Shown: positions 24,078 to 31,362 of the stretch, in pieces
Layout: every line of letters starts with the position of its first letter
Numbering within the stretch: position 1 is the stretch's first letter
DNA from: Syntrophaceae bacterium UBA6109
GTDB lineage: Bacteria > Desulfobacterota > Syntrophia > Syntrophales > UBA6109
NCBI GenBank assembly: GCA_002428445.1
Contig: DIWJ01000006.1
Location: 1-42,927, forward strand
Length of the DNA stretch: 42,927 nt
Reading direction: 5' to 3'
Program-made: the position numbers and the translations under genes
The notes under the pieces: generated by a model
Told to the model about the DNA's origin: nothing
Databases searched by the model: none
The model's input: only the letters and a program-made list of their open reading frames with translations

Positions 24078-24947
24078 ATGAATGCACGGAAAAAGCTGAG
24101 GGAACTGATCGCCCGCGAGGGTTACACGATCGTTCCAGGCGCGTACGATCCCCTGACGGCGCGGTTGGTGCAGTTGGCCGGCTTTGAGGCGGTCTATATG
24201 ACGGGCGGCGGGATTTCCCGTTCGCAGGGCTACCCTGACCTGGGCCTGCTCACGATGACCGAGAACGTGCAAACGCTGGCACGCGTCGTCGACGCCGTCG
24301 ACATTCCGGTGATCGCCGACATGGACACGGGCTACGGAAACGCGATCAATGCGGTGCGGGCGGCGCGGGAGTACGACCGCGCCGGCGTCGCGGGCTTTCA
24401 CATCGAGGATCAGGTGGCGCCGAAGAAGTGCGGCCACTATGAGGGGAAAGCTGTCGTAACGGTCGTGGAGATGGTCGGCAAGATCAAGGCATTGGTCGAT
24501 GCGCGGCGGGACGCCGATATGGTGATCATTGCCCGCAGCGATGCGCGCGCCATAGAGGGGTTGCAGGCGGCGATCGATCGGGTCAACGCCTATATCGAGG
24601 CGGGGGCGGATGTTGGTTTCGTCGAGGCGCCGAAGAACGCCGAGGAACTGGCCGCCATACCCCGGAGCTTGAAAGGGCCCGCATTGGTGAACATCTTTGA
24701 GGGTGGAAAAACGCCGCCGCTCCCGGCAAAACAGCTCGAGGAGATGGGATTCAAGCTGGGGATCTATCCTTCACAGACCCACCGCGCAGCGATCCGCGCG
24801 GCTCAGGAGGTGCTGTCGGTGCTCAGGCGCGACGGCGACACCGCCGCGATCGAGAGCCGGCTTGCAACCTTCAACGACCGCGAAGCCGCCGTGAACACCG
24901 TTTGGTGGCGGGACCGCGAGGCGGAATATCTTCGTACAGGAAACTGA
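24078..24947 (+). CDS. isocitrate lyase/PEP mutase superfamily lyase (2-methylisocitrate lyase-like)
   Basis: A 289-residue protein. Seen: GAYDPLTARLVQLAGFEAVYMTGGG at the N-terminus (core GAYDPLTARL); PVIADMDTGYGNA with the metal-binding Asp; FHIEDQ; and the KKCGHYEGK loop with the catalytic Cys of true lyases. In this superfamily the KKCGH form marks C-C lyases such as 2-methylisocitrate lyase and 2,3-dimethylmalate lyase rather than phosphonate mutases. Products would be pyruvate or glyoxylate plus succinate or propionate. The ATG at 24078 has GAGGAGG upstream. It is the last gene of the cluster and gives the pathway a plausible cleavage step after MmgE/PrpD-type dehydration. Confidence 0.9.
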   Translation: MNARKKLRELIAREGYTIVPGAYDPLTARLVQLAGFEAVYMTGGGISRSQGYPDLGLLTMTENVQTLARVVDAVDIPVIADMDTGYGNAINAVRAAREYDRAGVAGFHIEDQVAPKKCGHYEGKAVVTVVEMVGKIKALVDARRDADMVIIARSDARAIEGLQAAIDRVNAYIEAGADVGFVEAPKNAEELAAIPRSLKGPALVNIFEGGKTPPLPAKQLEEMGFKLGIYPSQTHRAAIRAAQEVLSVLRRDGDTAAIESRLATFNDREAAVNTVWWRDREAEYLRTGN

Positions 24948-24984
24948 GGGAGCATCCGTCTGCGGCGCCGTGATGATCTCCACC

Positions 24985-25040
24985 GCTCGCATCCCCCGCG
25001 GTATAGCCGTGGGGGAATGCGAACGATGAAGAAGATCTTT
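24985..25040 (+). repeat. multi-hairpin dispersed repeat, copy 2
   Basis: CGCAT (24988-24992) and ATGCG (25017-25021) form an outer stem around CCCCCGCGG / CCGTGGGGG. The linker GAACGATGAAGAAGATC is close to GAATGATGTTCAAGATC in copy 1. The later stems seen in copy 1 are degenerate here. Confidence 0.6.
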
Positions 25041-25277
25041 CTCCCTATGGCTTCTTAGAAATTGACTCTGTTCGAAGAATTCCATGATCTCCTCTGTGGA
25101 TCTGTGAAACCATCACCGGGTGACTTCCTCCTGGCCCTTTTGAGATTTCCCTGATGCCATTTTATCCAATATTACTATAGCATTTGTTAATGCCGGGAGA
25201 AGAGAATGTTGTACCTTCCCGGCTGTATTCTGTGATAAATGGGAACCTCCAAATTGCGGCGGGCGGGTGATTTGAAG

Positions 25278-25305
25278 CCGATTCCCCCCCCCGCTCTGGA
25301 ATCGG
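25278..25305. promoter_or_regulatory. 8-bp inverted repeat CCGATTCC / GGAATCGG
   Basis: Perfect arms at 25278-25285 and 25298-25305 around a C-rich 12-nt spacer, 145 bp upstream of the gamma-subunit gene. It could be an operator or an RNA hairpin. No T-tract follows on the plus strand. Confidence 0.3.
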
Positions 25306-25449
25306 AAAGACGATAACTATTTTCTATGTGGAATATAAATATTATTTCTTTGACTTATTGAAGCAACCGACTAACGTGTAAGGCAAAATTTCGGAGTGAG
25401 GAACGCCGGTCCGGGATTCGCACGGCGCCGGGGAAAGGGGTTGAAGGGG

Positions 25450-25596
25450 ATGCAGCCGATGGACAATTTCACCTTCGGGGTGACGGTTCTGATCGTGGGG
25501 ATGGGTGGTACGATCCTGACATTGTGGATTATGAGCGTGATCATGACGGTTCTGATGAAGGTATTTCCGTACAAGGAAGAGGAGCAGCCGAAGTAA
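25450..25596 (+). CDS. Na+-pump decarboxylase gamma subunit (OadG-like), small
   Basis: A 48-residue protein starting MQPMDNFTFGVTVLIVGMGG, with one membrane span (residues about 6-38) and a charged C-terminus (YKEEEQPK). This is the shape of the short gamma subunits that anchor Na+-translocating decarboxylases; recognition rests mainly on size, topology and the beta-subunit gene 28 nt downstream. The ATG at 25450 abuts GAAGGGG, and an in-frame ATG at 25459 has better spacing (9 nt), so the start is uncertain by three codons. The upstream part of the frame (from 25396) is unlikely to be translated. Confidence 0.68.
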   Translation: MQPMDNFTFGVTVLIVGMGGTILTLWIMSVIMTVLMKVFPYKEEEQPK

Positions 25597-25624
25597 GGGG
25601 ACAGGGGAGAAGGAGGCGTTATTC

Positions 25625-26767
25625 ATGGTTGAAGCGATCCTGAGCGGGTTTTCGGGGCTGGTGGCGGGTTTTGTGCATTTGCACTGGTCGAACCCGATCA
25701 TGTTTGTGGTGGGCGGGGTGCTGTTGTACCTTGGGATCAGGAAGGGCTACGAGCCGCTCCTGCTGGTGCCGATCGGATTCGGCTGCATTTTGGTGAATAT
25801 TCCTTTGGCGGACCTGATGGGGAAGGAAGGTTTTCTGCGGACGATCTACGACGCGGGTGTGATGACGGAGCTGTTTCCGCTGTTGATCTTCATCGGGATC
25901 GGTGCGATGACGGACTTCACGCCGTTGTTGCAGAACCCGATGACGTTCATGCTGGGAGCGGCGGGTCAGTTCGGGATTTTTCTGACGCTGGCGTTGGCGT
26001 TGCTGTTGGGATTTCCGCAGCTGGACGCGGTGGCGGTGGGGATCATCGGGGCGTGCGACGGGCCGACGGCGATCTTCGTGACGTCTCAGTATGCGCCGCA
26101 CCTTTTGGGTGCGGTATCGGTGGCGGCGTATTCGTACATGTCTTTGGTACCGGTCATCCAGCCGCCGATCATGCGGATGCTGACGACGCAGAAGGAGCGG
26201 GAGATCAAGATGACGAACGAGGGTTTGAAGCCGGTTTCGAAGACGACGAAGATCCTCTTTCCGATCGTGATGACGATTGCGGGCGGGATGATCGCGCCGA
26301 TGGGGTTGCCGTTGATCGGGACGATCATGCTGGGGAACCTGATGAAGGAGTCGGGGGCGGTTCCGCGTCTGACGAACGCGTCGCAGAACGAGCTTGCGAA
26401 CATCGTGACGCTGCTTTTGGGGATTTCGATCGGGGCGACGATGGACGGCCGGATGTTCCTGAAGAGCCAGACGCTGATCATATTGGCGTTGGGATTCATC
26501 GCGATCTGTCTGGACACGGTGTGCGGGGTTCTGTTCGGGAAGCTGATGAACCTGATGTCGGGCGGGAAGTTCAATCCGTTGATCGGGGCGGCGGGGATCT
26601 CGGCGTTTCCGATGTCGGCGCGGGTGGTGCAGCGGGAGGGCCTGAAGGCGAACCGGAAGAATCACCTGCTGATGTACGCGATGGGCGCCAATGCGGGCGG
26701 CCAGGTGGGCTCGGTGATGGCGGCAGCGGTGATGCTGTCGATCTTGCGCGGCATGGGCATCATATAG
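25625..26767 (+). CDS. Na+-translocating decarboxylase beta subunit (OadB/GcdB/MmdB family)
   Basis: A 380-residue polytopic membrane protein that couples decarboxylation of carboxybiotin to Na+ export. Seen: FIGIGAMTDFTPLL, the IIGACDGPTAIF motif with the conserved Asp of the Na+ channel (residues about 138-150), and AGGMIAPMGLPLIGT (written in part). Size fits the family (about 370-430). The small gamma gene precedes it; no carboxyltransferase (alpha) or biotin-carrier gene is in the window, so it must work with subunits encoded elsewhere. Base use is unusual: valine, alanine, proline and glycine codons end mostly in G (GTG, GCG, CCG, GGG), whereas neighbours such as the permease at 27328 use mostly C-ending valine and leucine codons. 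Repeat A begins 3 nt after the stop. Confidence 0.9.
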   Translation: MVEAILSGFSGLVAGFVHLHWSNPIMFVVGGVLLYLGIRKGYEPLLLVPIGFGCILVNIPLADLMGKEGFLRTIYDAGVMTELFPLLIFIGIGAMTDFTPLLQNPMTFMLGAAGQFGIFLTLALALLLGFPQLDAVAVGIIGACDGPTAIFVTSQYAPHLLGAVSVAAYSYMSLVPVIQPPIMRMLTTQKEREIKMTNEGLKPVSKTTKILFPIVMTIAGGMIAPMGLPLIGTIMLGNLMKESGAVPRLTNASQNELANIVTLLLGISIGATMDGRMFLKSQTLIILALGFIAICLDTVCGVLFGKLMNLMSGGKFNPLIGAAGISAFPMSARVVQREGLKANRKNHLLMYAMGANAGGQVGSVMAAAVMLSILRGMGII

Positions 26768-26770
26768 CAC

Positions 26771-26889
26771 GGCTGTTGAAAAAGGCCTGCCTGCTGCGTT
26801 GCCTCGTCCCTCGTCGCTACGGCGTACATCCCAGTACGCCTCACTCCTCGGGACTTCGGCGCCTTGCATCCAAGCCTTTTTGAACAGCC
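26771..26889. repeat. 119-bp long-hairpin repeat, copy A
   Basis: Ends are GGCTGTTGAAAAAGGC and GCCTTTTTGAACAGCC, inverted with one mismatch. The centre is GGCGTAC-ATCCCA-GTACGCC. The AAAAA..TTTTT ends beyond GC-rich arms could act as a terminator in both directions. Copies B and C follow at 27012 and 29471. Confidence 0.75.
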
Positions 26890-26912
26890 TGCAAAGGAGG
26901 CCGTGGGGCTGC

Positions 26913-27012
26913 TGAATCCGGCAGCGAGCGCCGCCCCTTTAGGGCGGACGAGCGAATGAAGAACAAACCCCGTCCCTGGGGATCGTGGATATCCGGATCT
27001 CTTTTCGGATAT
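26913..27012 (+). repeat. multi-hairpin dispersed repeat, copy 3
   Basis: TGAATCCGGCAGCGAGCG is identical to the start of copy 1. Then come stem CCGCCC / GGGCGG (26931-26947), the linker GCGAATGAAGAACAA, a second stem CCCC / GGGG, and a third ATATCCG / CGGATAT. The same order of three stems as copy 1 with different stem sequences means the pairing is kept while the bases change. Confidence 0.65.
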
Positions 27013-27130
27013 TCACCAAAACGCCCATCTGCTGCGTTTCCCTCATCCTTCGCCCTTCGACGTACATCCAGTACGCCTCAGGGGCTCAGGATTTCGGGGG
27101 CCTTGCATCCGGGCATTTTTGAGCAGCCTG
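27012..27130. repeat. long-hairpin repeat, copy B
   Basis: Shares CTGCTGCGTTTCCCTCATCC, GTACATCCAGTACGCCTCAG and GCCTTGCATCCGGGCATTTT with copy C at 29471 almost without change, and aligns more loosely with copy A. Ends are less perfect than in A. Confidence 0.72.
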
Positions 27131-27176
27131 AAAAGGTCCGGCCTTCCTGCGGGCCAGTTTCTCCTCAACCTACTAC

Positions 27177-27210
27177 GCCCCTCCGTGATTACTCCGGAGG
27201 GGCTTTTTTT
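27177..27210 (+). terminator. intrinsic terminator
   Basis: GCCCCTCCG (27177-27185) pairs perfectly with CGGAGGGGC (27195-27203), followed by seven T. It closes the oadG-oadB region or acts in the leader of the permease gene that starts 118 nt later. Confidence 0.85.
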
Positions 27211-27327
27211 GCTGCTTGCGACCCGTTCACATTTTCCGGAAGGAAACCGCGCTTGATTACCGGGAAGATATCGATTATAAGACCGCTTTCCCGTGTCAGG
27301 GTCATACATTGACGGAGGGACTTTCTC

Positions 27328-28659
27328 ATGGGTTTCATGGAAATCACCGCGACGGTCATCTTTCTGGCGAGCATCCTCGTCGTCATCACGGGCTGGTTCG
27401 ACAGTGTTGTCGCGGCGCTCCTGGGCGTCGTCGCGATGATCTGCTTCGGTGTCATGACGGACGTCGAAGCCTTCAAGGTCGTGGACTGGAACGTCATCGC
27501 CATCCTGCTTTCCATCTGGACCATTTCGGGATTTTTCGGAAAATCGGGCGTGCCCGATTATCTCTCGGCCGTTGTCTTGAACTTCTCCGGCGGAAATGTT
27601 CCTCTCTTTATCGTCGGCGTCGGGGCGCTCGCCGGGTTTGTTTCGATGGTGATCGACAACGTCGTCGTCGTCCTGATGTTTGCCCCTGTGATCTTCCATG
27701 CCTGCCGGAGATTTCAGTTTCCCGCTTTCGGGCCGACCCTGTTCATGGGGATGTGCGCGAACTTCATGGGGACGGCCATGCTCCTGGGCGACCTGCCGCC
27801 GCAGATGCTCCACAGCGTCTCGAAAATCGAATTCTGGGGATTCATCTGGCACATGGGGAGGCCTTCTTCCCTGTTCATACTTCTCATTGCCTATTTCATT
27901 ACCTGCGCGTTCTTCTACTGGAAGTTCAGGAAGGATTATGCGTCCGTCAAGATGGACCTCGCCTGTATGGCGAACGAAAACCCGCTTGACCACATCAAGG
28001 ACAAGCCCTTTGCAATCGCTGCCTGCAGCATCTTCAGCCTGACGATCCTGGCCATGGCGTTCCGGGAATTCTTCGGTTTTCACTTGGGATTCATCGCCAT
28101 GTGGGGGGCGCTCGGGAGCATCCTGTTTTTCACGCTCTTCAAGGATCGCTTCACCGTGGAAGTTCCCGACGTCGAGGAGATCCTGAAGGAGCTCGACTGG
28201 CGGGCCATCTTCTTTTACGTTTCCCTGTTTGCGCTTGTGGGCGGTCTCGAACACGCCGGCGTCATTAAGCTCGTCGTCGCCGGAATCACCCCGATGATCA
28301 AGGACAGCATGACCATCGGCGCCACCGTCCTCTACTGGGTGACGGCGCCGATCGTGGGGATCGTCGAGCACGACGCCTATATCCTGACCATGCTCTACGT
28401 CGTCCGCGACCTGGGTGTTCAGGGGATCAACCCCTGGCCCCTGTACTGGATGCTCCTGTGGGCGGGCACGCTGGGGAGCAACCTGACCATCGCCGGCGCC
28501 CCGGCGCTCTTCGTAGCCAAATGCCTGGCTGACAAGGAAGACCAGCGGTCGAGCACCCTGAAGGAATTCCTGAGCATGTCGATTCCCTACGTGCTCGTTT
28601 CCCTCGTCGCCTGCTACATCCCGGCGATGATGATTTGGGTGTTGCCCTTCGCCAAGTGA
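27328..28659 (+). CDS. ArsB/NhaD (ion transporter superfamily) permease
   Basis: A 443-residue membrane protein with about 11-12 hydrophobic spans. Seen: VVDWNVIAILLSIWTISGFF, the FVSMVIDNVVVVLMFAPVIF segment with the Asp-Asn pair typical of ArsB/NhaD-type Na+/H+ antiporters and P-type anion permeases; ILKELDWRAIFFYVSLFALV, the second copy of the repeat; and a C-terminal AGTLGSNLTIAGAPALFV. The two inverted halves and the D-N motif define the superfamily; whether it exchanges Na+/H+ or carries an organic anion is open. A Na+/H+ antiporter would fit next to the Na+-pump subunits. The ATG at 27328 has CGGAGGGA upstream. Confidence 0.85.
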   Translation: MGFMEITATVIFLASILVVITGWFDSVVAALLGVVAMICFGVMTDVEAFKVVDWNVIAILLSIWTISGFFGKSGVPDYLSAVVLNFSGGNVPLFIVGVGALAGFVSMVIDNVVVVLMFAPVIFHACRRFQFPAFGPTLFMGMCANFMGTAMLLGDLPPQMLHSVSKIEFWGFIWHMGRPSSLFILLIAYFITCAFFYWKFRKDYASVKMDLACMANENPLDHIKDKPFAIAACSIFSLTILAMAFREFFGFHLGFIAMWGALGSILFFTLFKDRFTVEVPDVEEILKELDWRAIFFYVSLFALVGGLEHAGVIKLVVAGITPMIKDSMTIGATVLYWVTAPIVGIVEHDAYILTMLYVVRDLGVQGINPWPLYWMLLWAGTLGSNLTIAGAPALFVAKCLADKEDQRSSTLKEFLSMSIPYVLVSLVACYIPAMMIWVLPFAK

Positions 28660-28703
28660 GAGAGTACTTTGAAGGTACGAAAGAATTTGCCGGGGGCGCA
28701 TCG

Positions 28704-29483
28704 ATGCACCTGCCTTCAAAGGCTCAAATCAAATTTTGGACAGGTCTTACCGCCGTCAAATACCGCCGGGAGGAAGGTCTTTTCCTTGCCGAGGGCGCCA
28801 AGGTTGTAAAGGAAGCGCTGGGCAGCGACTGGGAGATTGAAGCCCTGCTTGTCTGGGATGATCGTCGCGACCGGTACGAGCAACTTCTGGGAGAGACATG
28901 CGGGCGGATCGAGTGTTACTCCCTCCCCGAGAAAGACTGGCGGCGTCTGAGCCAGGACGAGACTCCGGAGGGCCTCATCGCTGTCGTCCGCACGAAGACG
29001 ATTCCCGCCGAAAACGTCACGGCTGAACGACTGGCGGAAAGAGGACCGCTCCTGATGCTTCACCGGATCGGGAACCCCAACAACCTGGGAGCGATCCTGC
29101 GATCGGCGGACTGGTTCGGATTCGAGACGGTCCTGCTCAGCGAATCGTCCGTCGAATACACCAATCCCAAAACCGTCCGGGCCTCGATGGGAAGTCTGTT
29201 CCATCTGAATATCGCCGCCGATCTGGATTTTTCGAAGCTGCTCCCCGCTCTGCGCGAACATCTATACCTCATCGGCAGCCATGTCCGGGAAGGGAATTCC
29301 CCTCATGCCTGCCGGCGCCCTGCCGCCCTGGTCCTGGGAAGCGAAAGCCACGGGCTTCCGGAGCCGCTGCTCGCACTCATGAACGAACGCTGGCGGATAC
29401 CCGGCAGAGGGCACGCAGAATCCTTGAGCCTGCCGCAGGCGGCGGCTATCATGATGTACGAGTGTGTCAAGGCAGGCCGATAA
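28704..29483 (+). CDS. SpoU/TrmH family RNA 2'-O-ribose methyltransferase
   Basis: A 259-residue protein with an N-terminal substrate-binding domain (KYRREEGLFLAEGAKVVKEAL) and a C-terminal SPOUT knot. Motif 1 is NPNNLGAILRSADWFG near residue 127, motif 2 VLGSESHGLP, and motif 3 SLSLPQAAAIMMYE. SAM-dependent methylation of a ribosomal or transfer RNA ribose is expected (23S rRNA in TsnR/RlmB-like members). The start at 28704 follows a G-rich stretch; the longer frame from 28635 overlaps the permease gene. The last few codons and the TAA fall within repeat copy C, which starts near 29471, so repeat insertion may have set the present C-terminus. Confidence 0.9.
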   Translation: MHLPSKAQIKFWTGLTAVKYRREEGLFLAEGAKVVKEALGSDWEIEALLVWDDRRDRYEQLLGETCGRIECYSLPEKDWRRLSQDETPEGLIAVVRTKTIPAENVTAERLAERGPLLMLHRIGNPNNLGAILRSADWFGFETVLLSESSVEYTNPKTVRASMGSLFHLNIAADLDFSKLLPALREHLYLIGSHVREGNSPHACRRPAALVLGSESHGLPEPLLALMNERWRIPGRGHAESLSLPQAAAIMMYECVKAGR

Positions 29484-29595
29484 AAAACGCCCGTTTGCGG
29501 CGTTTCCCTCATCCTTCACCCTTCGACGTACATCCAGTACGCCTCAGGGCTCAGGATTTCGGGGGCCTTGCATCCGGGCATTTTTGATCAGCCTG
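29471..29595. repeat. long-hairpin repeat, copy C, overlapping the methyltransferase stop
   Basis: Aligns with copy B nearly base for base from CGTTTCCCTCATCC to GGGCATTTTTGA. The left end GGCAGGCCGATAAAAAACGC contains the stop codon of the gene at 28704-29483. It ends about 50 nt before cutA. Confidence 0.72.
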
Positions 29596-29647
29596 CAACA
29601 GGGCCATATCGGGTTTCCGATCGGCAGAAAAGAAGAAAGGCGGGCCG

Positions 29648-29995
29648 ATGAAGAACTTCGAAGAATGCGAATTTCTCCAGGTGGTGACGGCCGTGGAGAC
29701 AAGGGAAGACGCCGACCGCATCGCGCGCATCCTCGTCGAGGGCGGGCTTGCCGCCTGCGTCCAGGTTCTGGGGCCGATCGAGAGCACCTATCATTGGAGG
29801 GGGCGCATCGAGAAGGCAGGCGAGATGCTCTGCCTGATCAAGACGTCGCGGCGCCTCTACCCGGATCTGGAGCGCGCGATACGCGCCGCCCATCGTTACG
29901 AGACGCCGGAGATAATCGCCCTGCCCATTGTCGCCGGCAGCACGGACTACATCGACTGGCTCCGCGGGAGCCTGGGAAGAAAGGACCCGGCATGA
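29648..29995 (+). CDS. cutA: divalent-cation tolerance protein CutA
   Basis: A 115-residue protein, the length of CutA1. Seen: the family pattern VVTAVETREDADRIARILVE, then GLAACVQVLGPIESTYHWRG (conserved Cys and the Y-x-W-x-G core), a charged turn RIEKAGE, and LCLIKTSRRLYPDLE. CutA1 forms very stable trimers; it was linked to copper tolerance in E. coli but its role is poorly defined. The ATG at 29648 has a purine-rich AAGAAAGG upstream. The stop overlaps the glk start by 4 nt (ATGA), so the two genes are translationally coupled. Confidence 0.95.
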   Translation: MKNFEECEFLQVVTAVETREDADRIARILVEGGLAACVQVLGPIESTYHWRGRIEKAGEMLCLIKTSRRLYPDLERAIRAAHRYETPEIIALPIVAGSTDYIDWLRGSLGRKDPA

Positions 29996-30972
29996 ACGTC
30001 CTGGCCGGCGATATCGGCGGAACGAACATCCGTATGGGGATCTTCACGGAAGAGGGGCGGGATCTGCGCATCCTGGCGGAATGGCGTTTTCCCAGCCGCC
30101 TGCACGGAGAGTTTGCGGCCCTGACGAAAGATTTTCTGCACCAGCGGAACATTCCGATCGACTGCGCCTGCCTCGGCGTCGCAGGGCCGGTCCGGGACGG
30201 CCGCGCCGTCTTCACCAATCTCGACTGGCAGTTGGATGCGAAGGCGCTTGCCGAGGAGATCGGTGTCCCGAGGGTACTTCTCCTCAACGACGTGCAGGCG
30301 CTTGCCCTGGAAGCGCCGCTTCTTACCGAGACGGATCTCAAAACGCTTCAAGCCGGGCGGCCTTCCGCGGAAGGGACCGCCGTCGTCGTCGCGCCGGGAA
30401 CAGGGCTCGGCGAGGCCTTCCTCACTTTCAACGCAGGGAGCTGTGCCGGCCATGCCTCCGAAGGAGGGCACGCCGATTTCGCGCCGGGAAGCCCGCTGGA
30501 GTCGGAACTGCAGGCCTTTGTAAGGAAAGAGATGGGGCGCACGAGCACCGAAAGCCTCTGTTCCGGTCCGGGGGTCGCCCGGATCTATCGTTTCCTGCGG
30601 GATTGCAGGGGAGGGAAGGAATCGCCGTCCCTGCGGGAGAAGATGGACCAGGCGCGGGACGCCGTGCCGCTGATTGCGGCAGCCGCACGGGAAGGGGACG
30701 CCTTGAGCCGGGAGTGCCTGGAGATTTTTGCAGATGTTCTGGCGCGCGAGGCCGGCAACCAGGCCTTGCGGTTTCTGGCCTTCGGCGGCGTTTACATCGG
30801 CGGGGGCATTGCGCCGCGGATTCCGGCATTCCTGGAGACGGAACGTTTCCGGAATTCCTTCCGGGACAAGGGGAGATTCTCGAAGCTGCTGGAGCAGATA
30901 CCGCTCAAGGTGATTCTCCATCCCGCCGCCGCCCTCCGGGGGGCGGCGCGTTACGCTTTCCGGGAAAGATAA
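29992..30972 (+). CDS. glk: glucokinase (bacterial Glk family)
   Basis: A 326-residue cytoplasmic kinase that phosphorylates glucose with ATP. Seen: phosphate-1 motif LAGDIGGTNIRMG at residues 4-16; VAGPVRDGRAVFTNLDW near 63; LLNDVQALAL; the GTGLGEAFL adenosine-site region; the sugar-binding EGGHADFAP near 161; and a C-terminal GGVYIGGGIAPR. Length and EGGHxDFAP identify the Glk rather than the ROK subfamily. The ATG overlaps the cutA stop. A hairpin with a short T run at 31166-31196 may end this transcript. Confidence 0.93.
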   Translation: MNVLAGDIGGTNIRMGIFTEEGRDLRILAEWRFPSRLHGEFAALTKDFLHQRNIPIDCACLGVAGPVRDGRAVFTNLDWQLDAKALAEEIGVPRVLLLNDVQALALEAPLLTETDLKTLQAGRPSAEGTAVVVAPGTGLGEAFLTFNAGSCAGHASEGGHADFAPGSPLESELQAFVRKEMGRTSTESLCSGPGVARIYRFLRDCRGGKESPSLREKMDQARDAVPLIAAAAREGDALSRECLEIFADVLAREAGNQALRFLAFGGVYIGGGIAPRIPAFLETERFRNSFRDKGRFSKLLEQIPLKVILHPAAALRGAARYAFRER

Positions 30973-30992
30973 AACGTCTTCACCGCGCTGTC

Positions 30993-31109
30993 TTACCTGG
31001 TCTTCTTCGCCTTGGCCGCTTCCTTGGCCCTCAACTTCAGGGATTCCTTGCGCCGCTTCCGCCTGCGGTCCAGCTCCTTGGCGCGTTCGTGCTTCTTGTG
31101 CTTGCTCAT
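30993..31109 (-). CDS. 38-residue very basic micro-protein
   Basis: On the minus strand, ATG at 31109 has a near-perfect GAGGAGG site and opens a 38-codon frame ending with TAA at 30993. The peptide begins MSKHKKHERAKELDRRRKRR and continues KESLKLRAKEAAKAKKTR. More than half of its residues are Lys or Arg, with a predicted single helix. It resembles short basic 'RRRKRRxKLxKLRAK' proteins of unknown function (DUF6800-like), a tentative recognition. A nucleic-acid or ribosome-binding role is possible. It is convergent with glk, 20 nt from its stop. Confidence 0.72.
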   Translation of the reverse strand: MSKHKKHERAKELDRRRKRRKESLKLRAKEAAKAKKTR

Positions 31110-31165
31110 GATTCCTCCTCATCGGGAAAAGTTGGCTCCTTATACCTCAGGACGGCCCGGCACTC

Positions 31166-31282
31166 AACCTCCTTTTTCTGCAAGGAGGAGGTTTTCCGTC
31201 CTGCAGTGATTCCGGACGGAATATCTGCGGGAATTCGCGGTCCCGCCTGAAAAAGCAGCCCGTCCCGGACGTTCCGGGCGGG
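31166..31282. terminator. two terminator-like hairpins between glk and paaK
   Basis: Plus strand: AACCTCCT (31166-31173) pairs with AGGAGGTT (31186-31193), followed by TTTT counting the stem end. Minus strand: CCCGCCCGGA / TCCGGGACGGG (31259-31282, one bulged base), then CTGC and TTTTT (31250-31254). The second points toward the micro-protein gene but has no gene upstream of it on that strand. The first may end the glk transcript. Confidence 0.4.
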
Positions 31283-31362
31283 TTGCCTCGCGGCCGGAAA
31301 CATGGTAATGCAAACCGCCTGCCTGCGAGCAGGCGCACGTCTCATTACAATCAGGAGTCTCC

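Larger units (their letters stand above)
24948..25449 (+). other. 502-bp intergenic region with hairpins, no gene seen
   Basis: It contains repeat copy 2 (24985-25040), a hairpin GCCGGGA..TCCCGGC at 25192-25223, and an 8-bp inverted repeat at 25278-25305, in an AT-rich stretch. A weak promoter candidate is TTGACT near 25352 with TAACGT 16 nt later, which may serve the Na+-decarboxylase subunit genes. No convincing coding frame or RNA gene was recognised. Confidence 0.5.
26768..27327 (+). other. 560-bp intergenic repeat cluster, no gene seen
   Basis: It holds repeat A (26771-26889), hairpin repeat copy 3 (26913-27012), repeat B (27012-27130) and an intrinsic terminator (27177-27210). No coding frame in it is supported; frames that cross it, including a long minus-strand one, are shadows. 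Confidence 0.7.

Noticed and set aside
27043..28719. 558-codon minus-strand frame
   Set aside because: Antisense to the ArsB/NhaD-type permease and running through repeat B; composition is typical of a shadow frame.
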